NCBI GenBank assembly: GCA_011523365.1
Contig: WTGY01000092.1
Coordinates: 1 to 58,170 of the forward strand
Length of the DNA stretch: 58,170 bases
DNA from: Caldilineaceae bacterium
GTDB taxonomy: Bacteria > Chloroflexota > Anaerolineae > Caldilineales > Caldilineaceae
Direction: 5' to 3'
Below the pieces are notes generated by a model that worked only from the letters and a program-made list of their open reading frames with translations, made no database searches and had not been told where the DNA came from. How positions within the stretch are numbered: the stretch's first letter is position 1; the number at the start of each line of letters is the position of its first letter. Below are positions 34,510 through 43,055 of the stretch, piece by piece. Made by a program: the position numbers and the translations under genes.

Positions 34510-35205
34510 ATGCCCAAACTCCCGGGCGGCCCGCTTGCGCGCAGGCCGCTTCATTTCATTTGGATTGCAGACTGCTCCGGCTCGATGGGCTACGGTGGCA
34601 AGATCCAATCACTAAACAACGCGATTCGCGAAGCGCTGCCCCACATGCAGGATGCCGCGGCCGAGAACCCCAATGCCGAAGTGATGGTACGCGCCGTGAA
34701 GTTCTCCAGTGGGGCCAGTTGGCACATGGCCAGCCCAGTTCCGGTCGAGCAGTTCCGCTGGGATGACCTGAAGGCCAAAGGCGTGACCGACATGGGCAAG
34801 GCCCTGCAACTGGTCGCCGAGCAACTTGATCCGGAAATGATGCCCCAAAGAGCTTTGCCTCCTGTCCTCGTTCTCATTTCCGACGGTCACCCCACGGACG
34901 ACGTCAGAGCCGGTCTGCGGGATCTGATGGCTCAGCCCTGGGGTAGGAAAGCAGTACGTATCGCTATAGCAATCGGAGACGATGTAGAAAAAAGCGTTTT
35001 GGAGCGATTCATCGGCCACCCGGAATTGGAGCCGTTGCAAGCCAATAATGCGGAAAGTCTAGTCACGTTCATTAAGTGGGTGTCGACAGCCGTTTTGAAG
35101 TCGGCTTCCTCGCCTGCCAGTCAGACGGTGAACTCGGATCAGTCCAGCAACGTGCCATTGCCGCCCGTTCCGGACGCGGACGTCCAGGTTGACGATGTCT
35201 GGTAG
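34510..35205 (+). CDS. vWA-domain protein, TerY-like
   Basis: A 231-residue protein with a von Willebrand factor A fold. WIADCSGSMG holds the MIDAS motif (Asp21-x-Ser23-x-Ser25); the threonine of GVTDMGKAL and the acid of LISDGHPTDD complete it. This compact, soluble, single-domain form with a MIDAS matches TerY, which in the TerY-P triad is encoded with a PP2C phosphatase and a kinase. The last 35 residues are a flexible Ser/Pro-rich tail. It is the first gene of a four-gene operon and overlaps the phosphatase start by 11 bases. It probably binds a metal and a phosphorylated partner, which is inference. Confidence 0.87.
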   Translation: MPKLPGGPLARRPLHFIWIADCSGSMGYGGKIQSLNNAIREALPHMQDAAAENPNAEVMVRAVKFSSGASWHMASPVPVEQFRWDDLKAKGVTDMGKALQLVAEQLDPEMMPQRALPPVLVLISDGHPTDDVRAGLRDLMAQPWGRKAVRIAIAIGDDVEKSVLERFIGHPELEPLQANNAESLVTFIKWVSTAVLKSASSPASQTVNSDQSSNVPLPPVPDADVQVDDVW

Positions 35206-36172
35206 TAATGGACGAAAATACGACAACAAGGAATCCACACTGCCAACTTCACAGGAAAGTTGTGACGGTACACAATTCTGCCGTACGACCAGTGCCTGTG
35301 GATGGCAAATCGTAGGCGCGTCGGTGCCTGGCGCCATCCACAGACGAAGTGGCGCGCCGAATCAGGACGCGCTTAGCTGGTGGTCAGCTGAGGGGGAAAA
35401 GCCGCTTGCTGTGCTTTGCGTAGCCGACGGCCACGGCGGCAGCGAGTACACGCGTAGTCATATAGGTTCCCGCCGCGCAGTGAAAGAAGCTCAGATGCTG
35501 CTAGTGAGCGAGGTGATGCCCCGAATTCTAGACGGTGACGGTCTGCATAATTTGGCTCAGTTCAAACGTCAACTCAGCGAACAAATGCCGAAACTTCTCG
35601 TGAGCCGGTGGCGGGCGTCGGTGTTTGAGCACGCCACCGACAATCCAATCACAGAGGACGAAATTTCGCACGCCAATGGTGGAGAAGCAGGGGAGCCCAG
35701 AGCTACAAAACCGAGTTCTCCCGTCGAGCGGCGCTATGGCGCCACACTACTGGCAGTTCTACTTACGCCTGAATTGCATCTCTATATTCAGTTGGGTGAC
35801 GGCGATGTCTTGACAGTCACGGCAGACGGGGAAGTGGTACGCCCACCTTTCGGCATCGACAGCCACTTGTTCGCCAATTACACAACTTCTCTGTGTTCGA
35901 AAGAGGCTTGGCGTTTCGTGCGCATCCATTTTCAGCCGATTGTTGATAGCCCCCCTGAGTTCATAATGCTGGCGACCGACGGTTATGCCAACTCCTTTGC
36001 GGACGACGCTGACTTTGAACAGGTCGCCAGGGATCTCTACTCTGCAATCAAACAGGACGGTCTCGCCGCTGTCGCAGGTCGATTGCCCGACTGGTTGGAG
36101 GCTACCTCCAAAGGGGGTAGCGGCGACGATATTTCCGTTGTCATGGCCGCAAACTTGAGCCGACCGAAATAA
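35195..36172 (+). CDS. PP2C-family protein serine/threonine phosphatase
   Basis: A 325-residue protein. APNQDAL, VADGHGGSEYTRSHIGSR, RYGATLLAVLL, LGDGDVLTV, ATDGYANSF and GSGDDISVV are the PP2C motif run; the aspartates of DGHGG, DGYAN and DDIS should bind the two metals. There is no membrane segment or sensor domain. The ATG at 35195 lies in the vWA coding end; an earlier TTG at 35189 is possible. It should dephosphorylate targets of the kinase encoded next. The gap to that kinase gene is 50 bases. Confidence 0.88.
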   Translation: MSGSNGRKYDNKESTLPTSQESCDGTQFCRTTSACGWQIVGASVPGAIHRRSGAPNQDALSWWSAEGEKPLAVLCVADGHGGSEYTRSHIGSRRAVKEAQMLLVSEVMPRILDGDGLHNLAQFKRQLSEQMPKLLVSRWRASVFEHATDNPITEDEISHANGGEAGEPRATKPSSPVERRYGATLLAVLLTPELHLYIQLGDGDVLTVTADGEVVRPPFGIDSHLFANYTTSLCSKEAWRFVRIHFQPIVDSPPEFIMLATDGYANSFADDADFEQVARDLYSAIKQDGLAAVAGRLPDWLEATSKGGSGDDISVVMAANLSRPK

Positions 36173-36222
36173 CTATTCCGAGCCAGCCCATACCCTTCTT
36201 CCACTGAATCTGGGAACGAAAA

Positions 36223-37566
36223 ATGAACCAGTTGCTGAACTCCGGCGAAAAAGTGAAGATGCTGCCAACTGAACTCACTTATGAGGTCGAGGCGTTTCTC
36301 GGGGGCGGCGGACAAGGGGAGGTTTATCGCGCTCGATTGGCAGAAGGCCATGGCTCAGGCGCACGGGTGGCGCTCAAGTGGTTCTTTCCCCATTATCTGC
36401 GTCGAGATCCCGACCTGCGCACACGGCTGGAGCGCGCGGTGGAAACAGGACCACCCAGCGACCGTTTTCTCTGGCCGCAGGAATTAGTACAGACGGCGAA
36501 CCGGCCAGGATTTGGCTATGTGATGCCACTGCGGGAGGACCGTTTCGTCGGCATTACCGAACTGGTGACGCGCCGCGCGGAGCCAACCTTTCGCGCGCTG
36601 GTGACGGCCGGTTTCGAGTTGGCGCATAACTACCGACAGCTCCACGCCAGAGGGTTCTGCTACCGTGACATTTCCTTTGGCAACGTCTTTTTCGACCCCG
36701 AAAGTGGGGAGGTGCGAATCTGTGACAACGACAATGTGAGCGTGGACGACGGCAAGGGAGGAGTCATCGGCGGGACGGCCCGCTTCATGGCTCCAGAGAT
36801 CGTGCGCGGCGAGGCCGGTCCCAGCACCGAAACTGATCTCTTCTCTCTGGCGGTTTTGCTCTTCTATATGCTAGTCAACCACCATCCACTTGAGGGAGCG
36901 AGAGAAGGGCAGATTCGCTGCTTTGATCTGCCGGCCATGACCCGCTTATATGGAACGGATCCTCTCTTTATCTTTAATCCCTCAGACACTAGCAACGAAC
37001 CTGTACGCGATGTCCATAGTAACGCTTTAGCCCTGTGGCCTATCTATCCCCACTTTATTAAGGAATTATTCCTGGTCACATTTACCGAAGGACTACACGA
37101 CCCAAATGAACGTGCACGGGAAAGCCAGTGGAGCAGCGAGTTGATCCGACTGCGCGACTCCATCTTCTATTGTCAGGGCTGCGGCGCTGAAAACTTCTAC
37201 GATTCTGACTCACTAGGCAACACTTACGGCGACGCCGAGGTATGCTGGGCCTGCTCGTCGCCGCACCGTTTACCGCCCCGAATACGTATCGGCCAAGACG
37301 AAGTAGTGATGTTAAACCACGACTCTCTGCTCTACGCCCATCACCTTGACGAACAGCGTCGCTATGAGATCGATAAACCGGTCGCTGAAATCACCCAACA
37401 TCCTCAGAACCCACAGATCTGGGGGTTGCGCAATCTCTCTGCGCAGAAATGGACGAGTCAAAACGCCGGCGGAGAGACAAATGATGTAGAGCCGGGGAAG
37501 ACTGTATCTCTCTCGTCCGGACTACGGATCCAGTTCGGCAGCCGCGAAGGTGAAGTGCGCCTGTAG
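36223..37566 (+). CDS. Atypical protein kinase with zinc ribbon and C-terminal beta domain (TerY-P type)
   Basis: A 447-residue protein. The kinase domain has the glycine loop LGGGGQGEVY (26-35), Lys52, a catalytic loop YRDISFGNVFF (147-157, Asp149 and Asn154, Tyr in place of His), DND at 168-170 in place of DFG, and MAPEIV (189-194). Then come CQGC (317-320) and CWAC (341-344), a zinc ribbon, and a final beta-rich domain (about 352-447). This kinase-ribbon-beta plan with vWA and PP2C neighbours is the TerY-P triad. It is probably catalytically active since Lys, Asp and Asn are kept. The fourth gene starts immediately after its stop (TAGATG), so both are tightly coupled. Confidence 0.87.
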   Translation: MNQLLNSGEKVKMLPTELTYEVEAFLGGGGQGEVYRARLAEGHGSGARVALKWFFPHYLRRDPDLRTRLERAVETGPPSDRFLWPQELVQTANRPGFGYVMPLREDRFVGITELVTRRAEPTFRALVTAGFELAHNYRQLHARGFCYRDISFGNVFFDPESGEVRICDNDNVSVDDGKGGVIGGTARFMAPEIVRGEAGPSTETDLFSLAVLLFYMLVNHHPLEGAREGQIRCFDLPAMTRLYGTDPLFIFNPSDTSNEPVRDVHSNALALWPIYPHFIKELFLVTFTEGLHDPNERARESQWSSELIRLRDSIFYCQGCGAENFYDSDSLGNTYGDAEVCWACSSPHRLPPRIRIGQDEVVMLNHDSLLYAHHLDEQRRYEIDKPVAEITQHPQNPQIWGLRNLSAQKWTSQNAGGETNDVEPGKTVSLSSGLRIQFGSREGEVRL

Positions 37567-39762
37567 ATGCACCCACTCCCACGGCGTGTTTTGCGCCAGT
37601 TACTCTCAGACTATGGGCCGGCTCTACTGGAAGATCCCGCTCGCGTATATGCCCTGCTAGCCGACGTCTGCGGCCAGCATCACAGAGAACGTTTCCTGAT
37701 TGTCCACACGCTTCGGGAGCGCATCCCGCAGGAGTTGCTGGCTCACCCGGAGGGAGGCGCTGTCCTTTGGCAGAGGCTTTCCCAGCGCCTGCAGAATCGC
37801 TACGGATTTTCTGTTGAAGCTGCGCAGTGGGCTATCGAGAGTTGGGCCTTGGCATTGGATATCGCTCCGCTGAAATCTCGTACTCTCCGCGATGGCAGCG
37901 GTGCAGTTCTTTCCGACTACCCTCAGTGCACTCTGCGCAAATTGCTCTTAGATTACGGCACGGCTTTACTCAATGACCCCGCGCGCGTGGGTGCCCTTCT
38001 GGCCGACCTCTGCGGGCCATATCCCAGAGAACGCTTTCTTCTCGTTCACGCGCTACGAGAGCGCATTCCTACCGAACTACTATTACCTCACGCCCCGCGG
38101 GGACGTTTTGTCGTAGAACCTTCAACTCAACTGCCGGGAGCCAAAGTTTACGGAAAACGGCCCATTCAACGCTTACAGAGTAAGTATGGCTTTTCGACTG
38201 AGGCTGCGCAGTGGGCGGTCGAAAGTTGCACCTTGGCCATTAATGTCAGTCCGCCGGCACAGGACATAACTCCTGCAGATAAGACTTTCGGACCTGTGGA
38301 AGAGATCATGTTACAGATCCTGAAACATGATCCACGGACCGAGGCCTGGGTCGCGGCGGAGGTGTTTGCCCTTCAAACGGCAAAGGAACGGGACGCAGCC
38401 GAAACAACGGCTCGTCAGAAAACAAAGGAACGGGACGCAGCGAAAGCGATGGCCCGTCAGAAGTTAGAGGAACGGGACGCAGCCGAAACGACTGCTCGTC
38501 AGAAAGTAAAGGAACGGAAGGCAGCGGACGTGGTGGCTCGTCAGAAGGCAAAAGAACAGGCGGCAGCCGAAACGATGGTTCGTCAGAAAGGAAGGGAGAA
38601 AGCCGCAGCCGAAACGACAGCTCGCCAGAAGGAAGAGGAGAGAAAAGCGGCAGAGGCGACAGTTCTCGAAAAAGCAAAAGAGCAGGCCGCAGCTGAAGCG
38701 ACGGCTCTTCAGAAGGCAAAGGAGCGAGCCGAAGCCGAAGCAGCGGCTCGTCAGCAGGCCGAATATCTAGCGTACTCTCACAAGAGCGGACGCATGGAGT
38801 TGGGGCGAAGGTTGGTTGTTGGGCTGATTTCGCTGGGTGTGATAATTGGGCTAATTTCACTAAGTGAGCAGGAGGTTACAGAGGGAGCATTGATTGCTTG
38901 GCTGGTTTTGGGGCTAAGTGCTCTGATTGGGCCGATTGGGGCAGTCGTTGGTTTGATTGCGCTGATTAGACGAGGGCAAAGGCTGGTTTTTGGGCTAATT
39001 GGTCTGGGCACAGTGATTGGGCTCTGTGCGGCAGTTGTTGAGCCGATGAAGGTGATCATTCTGAGGCTACAGGGGACGCTTATTTCCCAGGACGGACTGA
39101 TTGCGCAGGAAGTGCTAATTGTGCTGGGTGCATTAATGGATGCAACACTAAGTTCTCTCACCAGAGAGGGTACACTGGATACACCGATTGCTCAGGATAT
39201 GCAGGACATGCCGTTTACTGGGCTGGTCTTAAGTCTGAGTGCCCTTGTTGGGATGAACACCTTGACCGTGGGGCTGCTGAGGCTGATGAGGAGATGGCAG
39301 GGACTGGTTGTCGTGCTGGCTGCACTGGTTGTAATAATCGGGCTCAACGCACTAAGTGGACAAAGCGGTCAGGGGGCGCTTTTTGCTGGGCTGGTCTTAG
39401 GGTTGAGTGCATTGATTGGGCCTGTTTGGATAATTGTTGAGTTGATTAGACTTATAGGAAAGTGGCGGGAGCTAAATGAAAAGCTGATTGGGCTAGGTGT
39501 AGCGCTAGTAACGCTGATAGGGCTAAGCGTGGTGATCATTGAGCCAACTAGGTCGACTAGACTGATTAAGCTGAGTATGCAGATTGGGTTGAATGCACTG
39601 ATGGGGCAGAGGAAGACAATGGAGCTGATTGACATGATGGCGGTAGTTTTTGGGCTGTTCTCTCTGTTTGGAATGTGTGTAGTGATTGTTGGACTGATTA
39701 GAGTGATGAGAAGATCGCGAATGCCGGTTCCTTGGCTGATGTTTGAGTCATCACGAACGTGA
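37567..39762 (+). CDS. Membrane protein with duplicated helical domain, 14-residue coiled-coil repeats and repeated TM region (novel)
   Basis: A 731-residue protein I cannot assign to a named family. Residues 9-100 and 123-226 are two copies of one helical domain (LRQLLSDYGPALLEDPARV, RERFL.VH.LRERIP.ELL, EAAQWA.ES). I have seen similar text in Chloroflexota and cyanobacterial proteins but not with a function. Residues 273-398 are nine exact 14-residue repeats (KERDAAETTARQKT type), a long charged coiled coil. From 414 about eight to ten hydrophobic segments follow, themselves repeated: LVLGLSALIGPI (446-457), LVLSLSALVGMN (553-564), LVLGLSALIGPV (609-620). The start adjoins the kinase stop. 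No catalytic residues are evident. GC content of the membrane part is lower and G/T-rich. I infer a membrane-bound sensor or effector of the triad. Confidence 0.85.
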   Translation: MHPLPRRVLRQLLSDYGPALLEDPARVYALLADVCGQHHRERFLIVHTLRERIPQELLAHPEGGAVLWQRLSQRLQNRYGFSVEAAQWAIESWALALDIAPLKSRTLRDGSGAVLSDYPQCTLRKLLLDYGTALLNDPARVGALLADLCGPYPRERFLLVHALRERIPTELLLPHAPRGRFVVEPSTQLPGAKVYGKRPIQRLQSKYGFSTEAAQWAVESCTLAINVSPPAQDITPADKTFGPVEEIMLQILKHDPRTEAWVAAEVFALQTAKERDAAETTARQKTKERDAAKAMARQKLEERDAAETTARQKVKERKAADVVARQKAKEQAAAETMVRQKGREKAAAETTARQKEEERKAAEATVLEKAKEQAAAEATALQKAKERAEAEAAARQQAEYLAYSHKSGRMELGRRLVVGLISLGVIIGLISLSEQEVTEGALIAWLVLGLSALIGPIGAVVGLIALIRRGQRLVFGLIGLGTVIGLCAAVVEPMKVIILRLQGTLISQDGLIAQEVLIVLGALMDATLSSLTREGTLDTPIAQDMQDMPFTGLVLSLSALVGMNTLTVGLLRLMRRWQGLVVVLAALVVIIGLNALSGQSGQGALFAGLVLGLSALIGPVWIIVELIRLIGKWRELNEKLIGLGVALVTLIGLSVVIIEPTRSTRLIKLSMQIGLNALMGQRKTMELIDMMAVVFGLFSLFGMCVVIVGLIRVMRRSRMPVPWLMFESSRT
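38383..38760 (+). repeat. Nine tandem 42-bp coding repeats
   Basis: Nine consecutive 42-base units encode the 14-residue units at residues 273-398 of the membrane protein. The units vary in sequence (AAETTARQK, AAKAMARQK, AADVVARQK and so on) but not in length, so the array has diverged while the register was kept. Confidence 0.9.
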
Positions 39763-40399
39763 AGTATCCCCCCGACAATTCACTCACTCCGGCGGCACGC
39801 GTTGGGAAGGTTGCTGAAACAGGGTGGCTAGGCCCTGCATGAAGTCCCTGCGTGATTTACAGTTCTCCTTGCCTCTCGTCCGCCCTGTCCTACGACAGCT
39901 CTGATCGGGCCCGTACTTCCAGCGACCCAACTGCCAAAGATGCACTATCCATCCTTTGCTTTCCCGGCGGCCGCGATTCGGTGAAATCGTGTACAGTTGG
40001 CGAATCTTGCCGGGCTTGGCTTACCGTGACTCTGCTCGTCGACACTGAGGTCGACATCGCTCTGCTGAGAGGAACTGCTCCGCACTCAATTTTCCGGCTC
40101 GACGGTCTTGCCAGTTAGACCGGTATCTAGGCCGAACTTACCATCCCCGTTGCAGAACAGATCGTGAATGTTTTGGGAGTCTCAGCCGATAGAAGCTTTC
40201 TACGCATCATCAATTCTTCTACTCTGTGCCTTTGCAAAAATCTCTTATCGGCGGTAGCAAAGAAGATTCTGGTGCGTACCAATGCGAACCGCTCTCTTGG
40301 TCGCAAGGCGCGCCAATTGCTACGTCGAAAAACGCGGGGCGATGTGGTGGACAGACATTGACAAGGGCTCATTACTCGCTTCTTCCTTTGGCGCAGACA
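39763..40399. other. Gene-free interval containing R2 repeat copy 1
   Basis: About 640 bases between convergent genes with no convincing gene. Open frames on both strands overlap and resemble nothing. The only structure is a 64-base sequence at 39983-40046 that recurs at 43056-43119. No terminator hairpin with a T-tract was found after either gene. Confidence 0.6.
39983..40046 (+). repeat. R2 repeat, copy 1
   Basis: It matches 43056-43119 at 55 of 64 positions by my count. In one frame both copies encode KSCT..ESCRAWL followed by a hydrophobic run. The two copies are directly oriented and lie 3073 bases apart, on either side of the MFS-TetR pair. Confidence 0.8.
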
Positions 40400-41758
40400 T
40401 TACGCCATCTTCATCTCGGCTATTTCCCGGCGCAGGCCGGCGGCTAGGGAGAGCAGGGCCATCATTGCGCCCGCGCCGACGAAGACCCAGCCCAGGCTCA
40501 GCTTAATGAGCGCGCCGGAGACGGCGTTTGAAATTGGAGAGAGACCTATTGAGGCGATCATGAGGAGGCTCATGACGCGGCCCATCACTTTTTGGGGCGT
40601 TCGCGCCTGCAGCCAAGTCGTAAACATGATGTTGGTGTATCCGCCCATGACGCCGATTGCAACAACCAAGGCGGCGGCAAGCCAGGTCGCCGTCAGGAAG
40701 CCAAAAGGCATGATCAGAATGCCGCTGAGGACATAGGTCATGACGAGAATATGGCCCAGTCGCCTCTTAGGAGTAGGCAATGCACCCGCTAACACCGCGC
40801 CGAGCAAGGCGCCGGCGGCATAGGTGGAGGAGATGATGCCGACTGCAAGTGCGCCCTGCGGGAGCTGAGTATTTGCCAAGACCGGAATCCCGACAATGAC
40901 CGGCCCTTGCACGAAGAGCTCGATTGCCGCAATAAGAAGAAAGAGCGTAAACATGGCGGCGTCGGACCGCACAAATCGAAAGCCTTCGCCAATTGAAGTC
41001 CAAATGCTGCCGCTGTCCTGTTCCTCAGCGGCGTGTTTCTTGCCGTTTTGCCCCGCTGATTTTTGCACTTCCGGACTCAACTGCAGGAAGGCAAGCAGTA
41101 GGGAGGAGATGAGAAAGGCGCCGGCTACGACGGCGAATGCGAACCCCACGCCAGCCGTGTCCGCCCGCGCGGCTGCCGTTACGCGCTGCAGCGAGGGGAT
41201 TACATTGTTGGTACCGCTGAACGCGGCGATCAACGCGCCGGCCAGCATGGGCCCGACAAATCCACTTGATTCCGTCGTGGTCTGCGTAATGACATTGGCA
41301 TGACGAAGCTGTTTTTCTGTCACGATACGCGGCAGAAGCGCTGCCTGGGCCGGATAGTAGAAGGCGTCAGCAATCCCTTTGGCCAAGGCAAAGAGATAGA
41401 GCAGCCACAGATTCAACATGCCGGTCAGCACAAGCGCCGCCAGGACGGATCCTAAGAAGACTCGGACCACATTGCTGACCTGGAGAATCATGCGCGGGGA
41501 AGAGCGATCCACAATCGACCCGCCGATGAGCATAAAGAAGACTGTGGGAACGCTGCCGACGGCGATGATCGCACCGACGGCCAGCGGGTCGCCGGTCAGA
41601 AGCAGAACGAGCCAGGGAAATGCAATCAGGTCGAACTGATCACCGATGGCGGATAGTGTGCCCGCTCCCCAAAGTAGTCGGAAGTTGCGCCTCTTGAGCA
41701 GTTCCCAGAATGAGCTGTCGCTGGCTCCTCCAGCTTTAACTTTTCCCTCGTTATCCAA
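40400..41758 (-). CDS. MFS transporter, drug/macrolide-efflux-like (MFS_3)
   Basis: A 452-residue protein with about 12 hydrophobic segments. NFRLLWGAGTLSAIGDQFDLIAFPWLVLLLTGDPLAVGAI is split over the first two helices in the manner of the MefA/EntS group. IGGSIVDRSSPRMILQ is the loop 2-3 motif of the family (GxxxDRxxR). The start is a TTG at 41758 with AGGAG upstream; no ATG precedes the family start. It lies 51 bases downstream of the TetR gene and both are probably cotranscribed. The exported compound is unknown. Confidence 0.85.
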   Translation of the reverse strand: MDNEGKVKAGGASDSSFWELLKRRNFRLLWGAGTLSAIGDQFDLIAFPWLVLLLTGDPLAVGAIIAVGSVPTVFFMLIGGSIVDRSSPRMILQVSNVVRVFLGSVLAALVLTGMLNLWLLYLFALAKGIADAFYYPAQAALLPRIVTEKQLRHANVITQTTTESSGFVGPMLAGALIAAFSGTNNVIPSLQRVTAAARADTAGVGFAFAVVAGAFLISSLLLAFLQLSPEVQKSAGQNGKKHAAEEQDSGSIWTSIGEGFRFVRSDAAMFTLFLLIAAIELFVQGPVIVGIPVLANTQLPQGALAVGIISSTYAAGALLGAVLAGALPTPKRRLGHILVMTYVLSGILIMPFGFLTATWLAAALVVAIGVMGGYTNIMFTTWLQARTPQKVMGRVMSLLMIASIGLSPISNAVSGALIKLSLGWVFVGAGAMMALLSLAAGLRREIAEMKMA

Positions 41759-41809
41759 TCTGTTCTCCTACGTTCCGAATTTGAAAACCTTGCTATTCAG
41801 TTGGGAAGC

Positions 41810-42358
41810 CTATCTTCCCAGACCTCTCATGAGCGTGCGCGCGGCAAGTTGCGCAGCATCATTCCGCGCTACCGAACCACTGTCCACGGCATACCATGCG
41901 CCCCAGATCAGCAGGTCGATCGTTTGAACGATCCAGGCTGTAGGTATGTCCGGGGAAAGCACCTCTTTCTGCTTGAGCTCCTGGACGAATGTGTTCAGTC
42001 TATCAAGTTGCCGGTCGTATGCACTGGCAACCTCGGCAAATTCCATCAGATCCGGGTAGGTCACCAGGTAGGAATACCGGTCTCCAATTGGCGCCAGAAG
42101 CTCAAACATCAATTGCAGACTCTCTTCCGGTCTCAAGTCCGTGGGCAAGACTGCGTCCAGCGCTTTATCGATCTCGCGCAGGGCACCCAGGGCGATTTCT
42201 CGCAGAAGGTCTTGCCGTTTGGGGAAGTAGCGTTGCAATGTGGCGCGCCCGACTCCTATCTGTGTAGCGATTTCGCTAAGCGAAGCGCCGTGGTTCGTTG
42301 CCAGAACACGACTGCAGGCTATGATCAGTTGCTGTTTGCGTGAGCCATATTTGGACAT
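41810..42358 (-). CDS. TetR/AcrR-family transcriptional regulator
   Basis: A 182-residue protein. The N-terminal helix-turn-helix reads SLSEIATQIGVGRATLQRYFPKRQDLL (about 26-52), typical of TetR. The C-terminal 120 residues are the variable helical ligand domain. It is encoded just upstream of an MFS exporter on the same strand, the common plan for a ligand-responsive repressor of efflux. A palindromic operator candidate lies two bases before its ATG (42361-42378), so it probably represses its own operon. Confidence 0.88.
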   Translation of the reverse strand: MSKYGSRKQQLIIACSRVLATNHGASLSEIATQIGVGRATLQRYFPKRQDLLREIALGALREIDKALDAVLPTDLRPEESLQLMFELLAPIGDRYSYLVTYPDLMEFAEVASAYDRQLDRLNTFVQELKQKEVLSPDIPTAWIVQTIDLLIWGAWYAVDSGSVARNDAAQLAARTLMRGLGR

Positions 42359-42360
42359 AA

Positions 42361-42378
42361 TGAGTCAATTTTGCCTCA
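42361..42378. promoter_or_regulatory. Candidate TetR operator at the regulator start
   Basis: TGAGTCAATTTTGCCTCA is an 18-base inverted repeat with 7 of 9 pairs matching (TGAG.CAA..TTG.CTCA), beginning two bases upstream of the TetR start codon. The AT-rich stretch 42388-42405 next to it should hold the promoter (TATACA on the minus strand at 42395-42400, without a good -35). Confidence 0.55.
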
Positions 42379-42740
42379 CTTGGGTGAATATTTATGTATA
42401 ATTTATTCCAATCTTGGACAGAGAATTGGGAATCATGACATGGGCGAGCCTTTCTGGCTGCCTGTGCTGTGAGGGGCAGAGGGGGTAGACCGATCTGGAT
42501 TGTGAAGAATCATGCATGGTAGAGAACCGTCTCGGCGGTTACAGCGACACTGCGGCTGTCTGGACGAAGCTGTGAAGAGGGCGGCTGGGCGTTACACCTT
42601 CTGATTGAATATGAATCCGTGTGTCAATGTCGGCTCCGTCTCGCGGCTGGCATCATCGAGCTTATACCGCCAACAGTCCCGCTGCGGGTGAGAGTGGGTT
42701 CCAGGGCAGGCACATGGCCGGCACCTACGGGGATCTGATG

Positions 42741-43026
42741 GGACTGGCGGGACGTGGTCTGGCTGGACACCTTCGATTGGGCACCCGTCACCAATGTCGA
42801 CACCAGGTCGACGAGGCATGTTGTTGGCCGGGGGCGTTGCGGGGGCGGAGCCCCCGCACAAGGGAGGGCCGAATAGGCCCGACCGCCCAGAAAAGCGAGG
42901 AGAGAGTGAAGAGGAGTGAGGAGAGAGAACTGCCGGTTCCTCTGCTGCAGATTGGATGACGGCATGGCTATGGTTCAGTTGCTGCCAGAGGTGTAGGAGA
43001 ACTCACCCCGGTTTTGGACTGCACCC
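42741..43026 (+). repeat. Dispersed modular repeat, copy 3 (complete)
   Basis: Left block (TGGCGGGACGTGG to GGCATGTTGTT), hairpin H1 (GCGGGGGC-GGA-GCCCCCGC), hairpin H2 (GGGCC-GAATA-GGCCC, GACCGCCCAG), a GAGGAGAGAG-type microsatellite (about 42897-42929), and the right block ending TTTTGGACTGCACCC. It differs from copy 2 mainly in the microsatellite, so the element is modular. Confidence 0.85.
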
Positions 43027-43055
43027 AGAGGCTTCGGCGACGGGCGCGAAATGAC

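Noticed and set aside
38383..38760. The 42-bp repeats as a non-coding tandem array or CRISPR-like structure
   Set aside because: Units are contiguous, in frame and preserved at the protein level as a coiled coil.
40127..40447. Short frames on both strands between the membrane protein and MFS genes
   Set aside because: They overlap each other, lack an RBS, and carry no recognisable motif.
42592..42965. Reading frames on both strands resembling those at 4.1-4.6 kb
   Set aside because: The resemblance is explained by the shared dispersed repeat and its GC-rich hairpins, not by a conserved protein.
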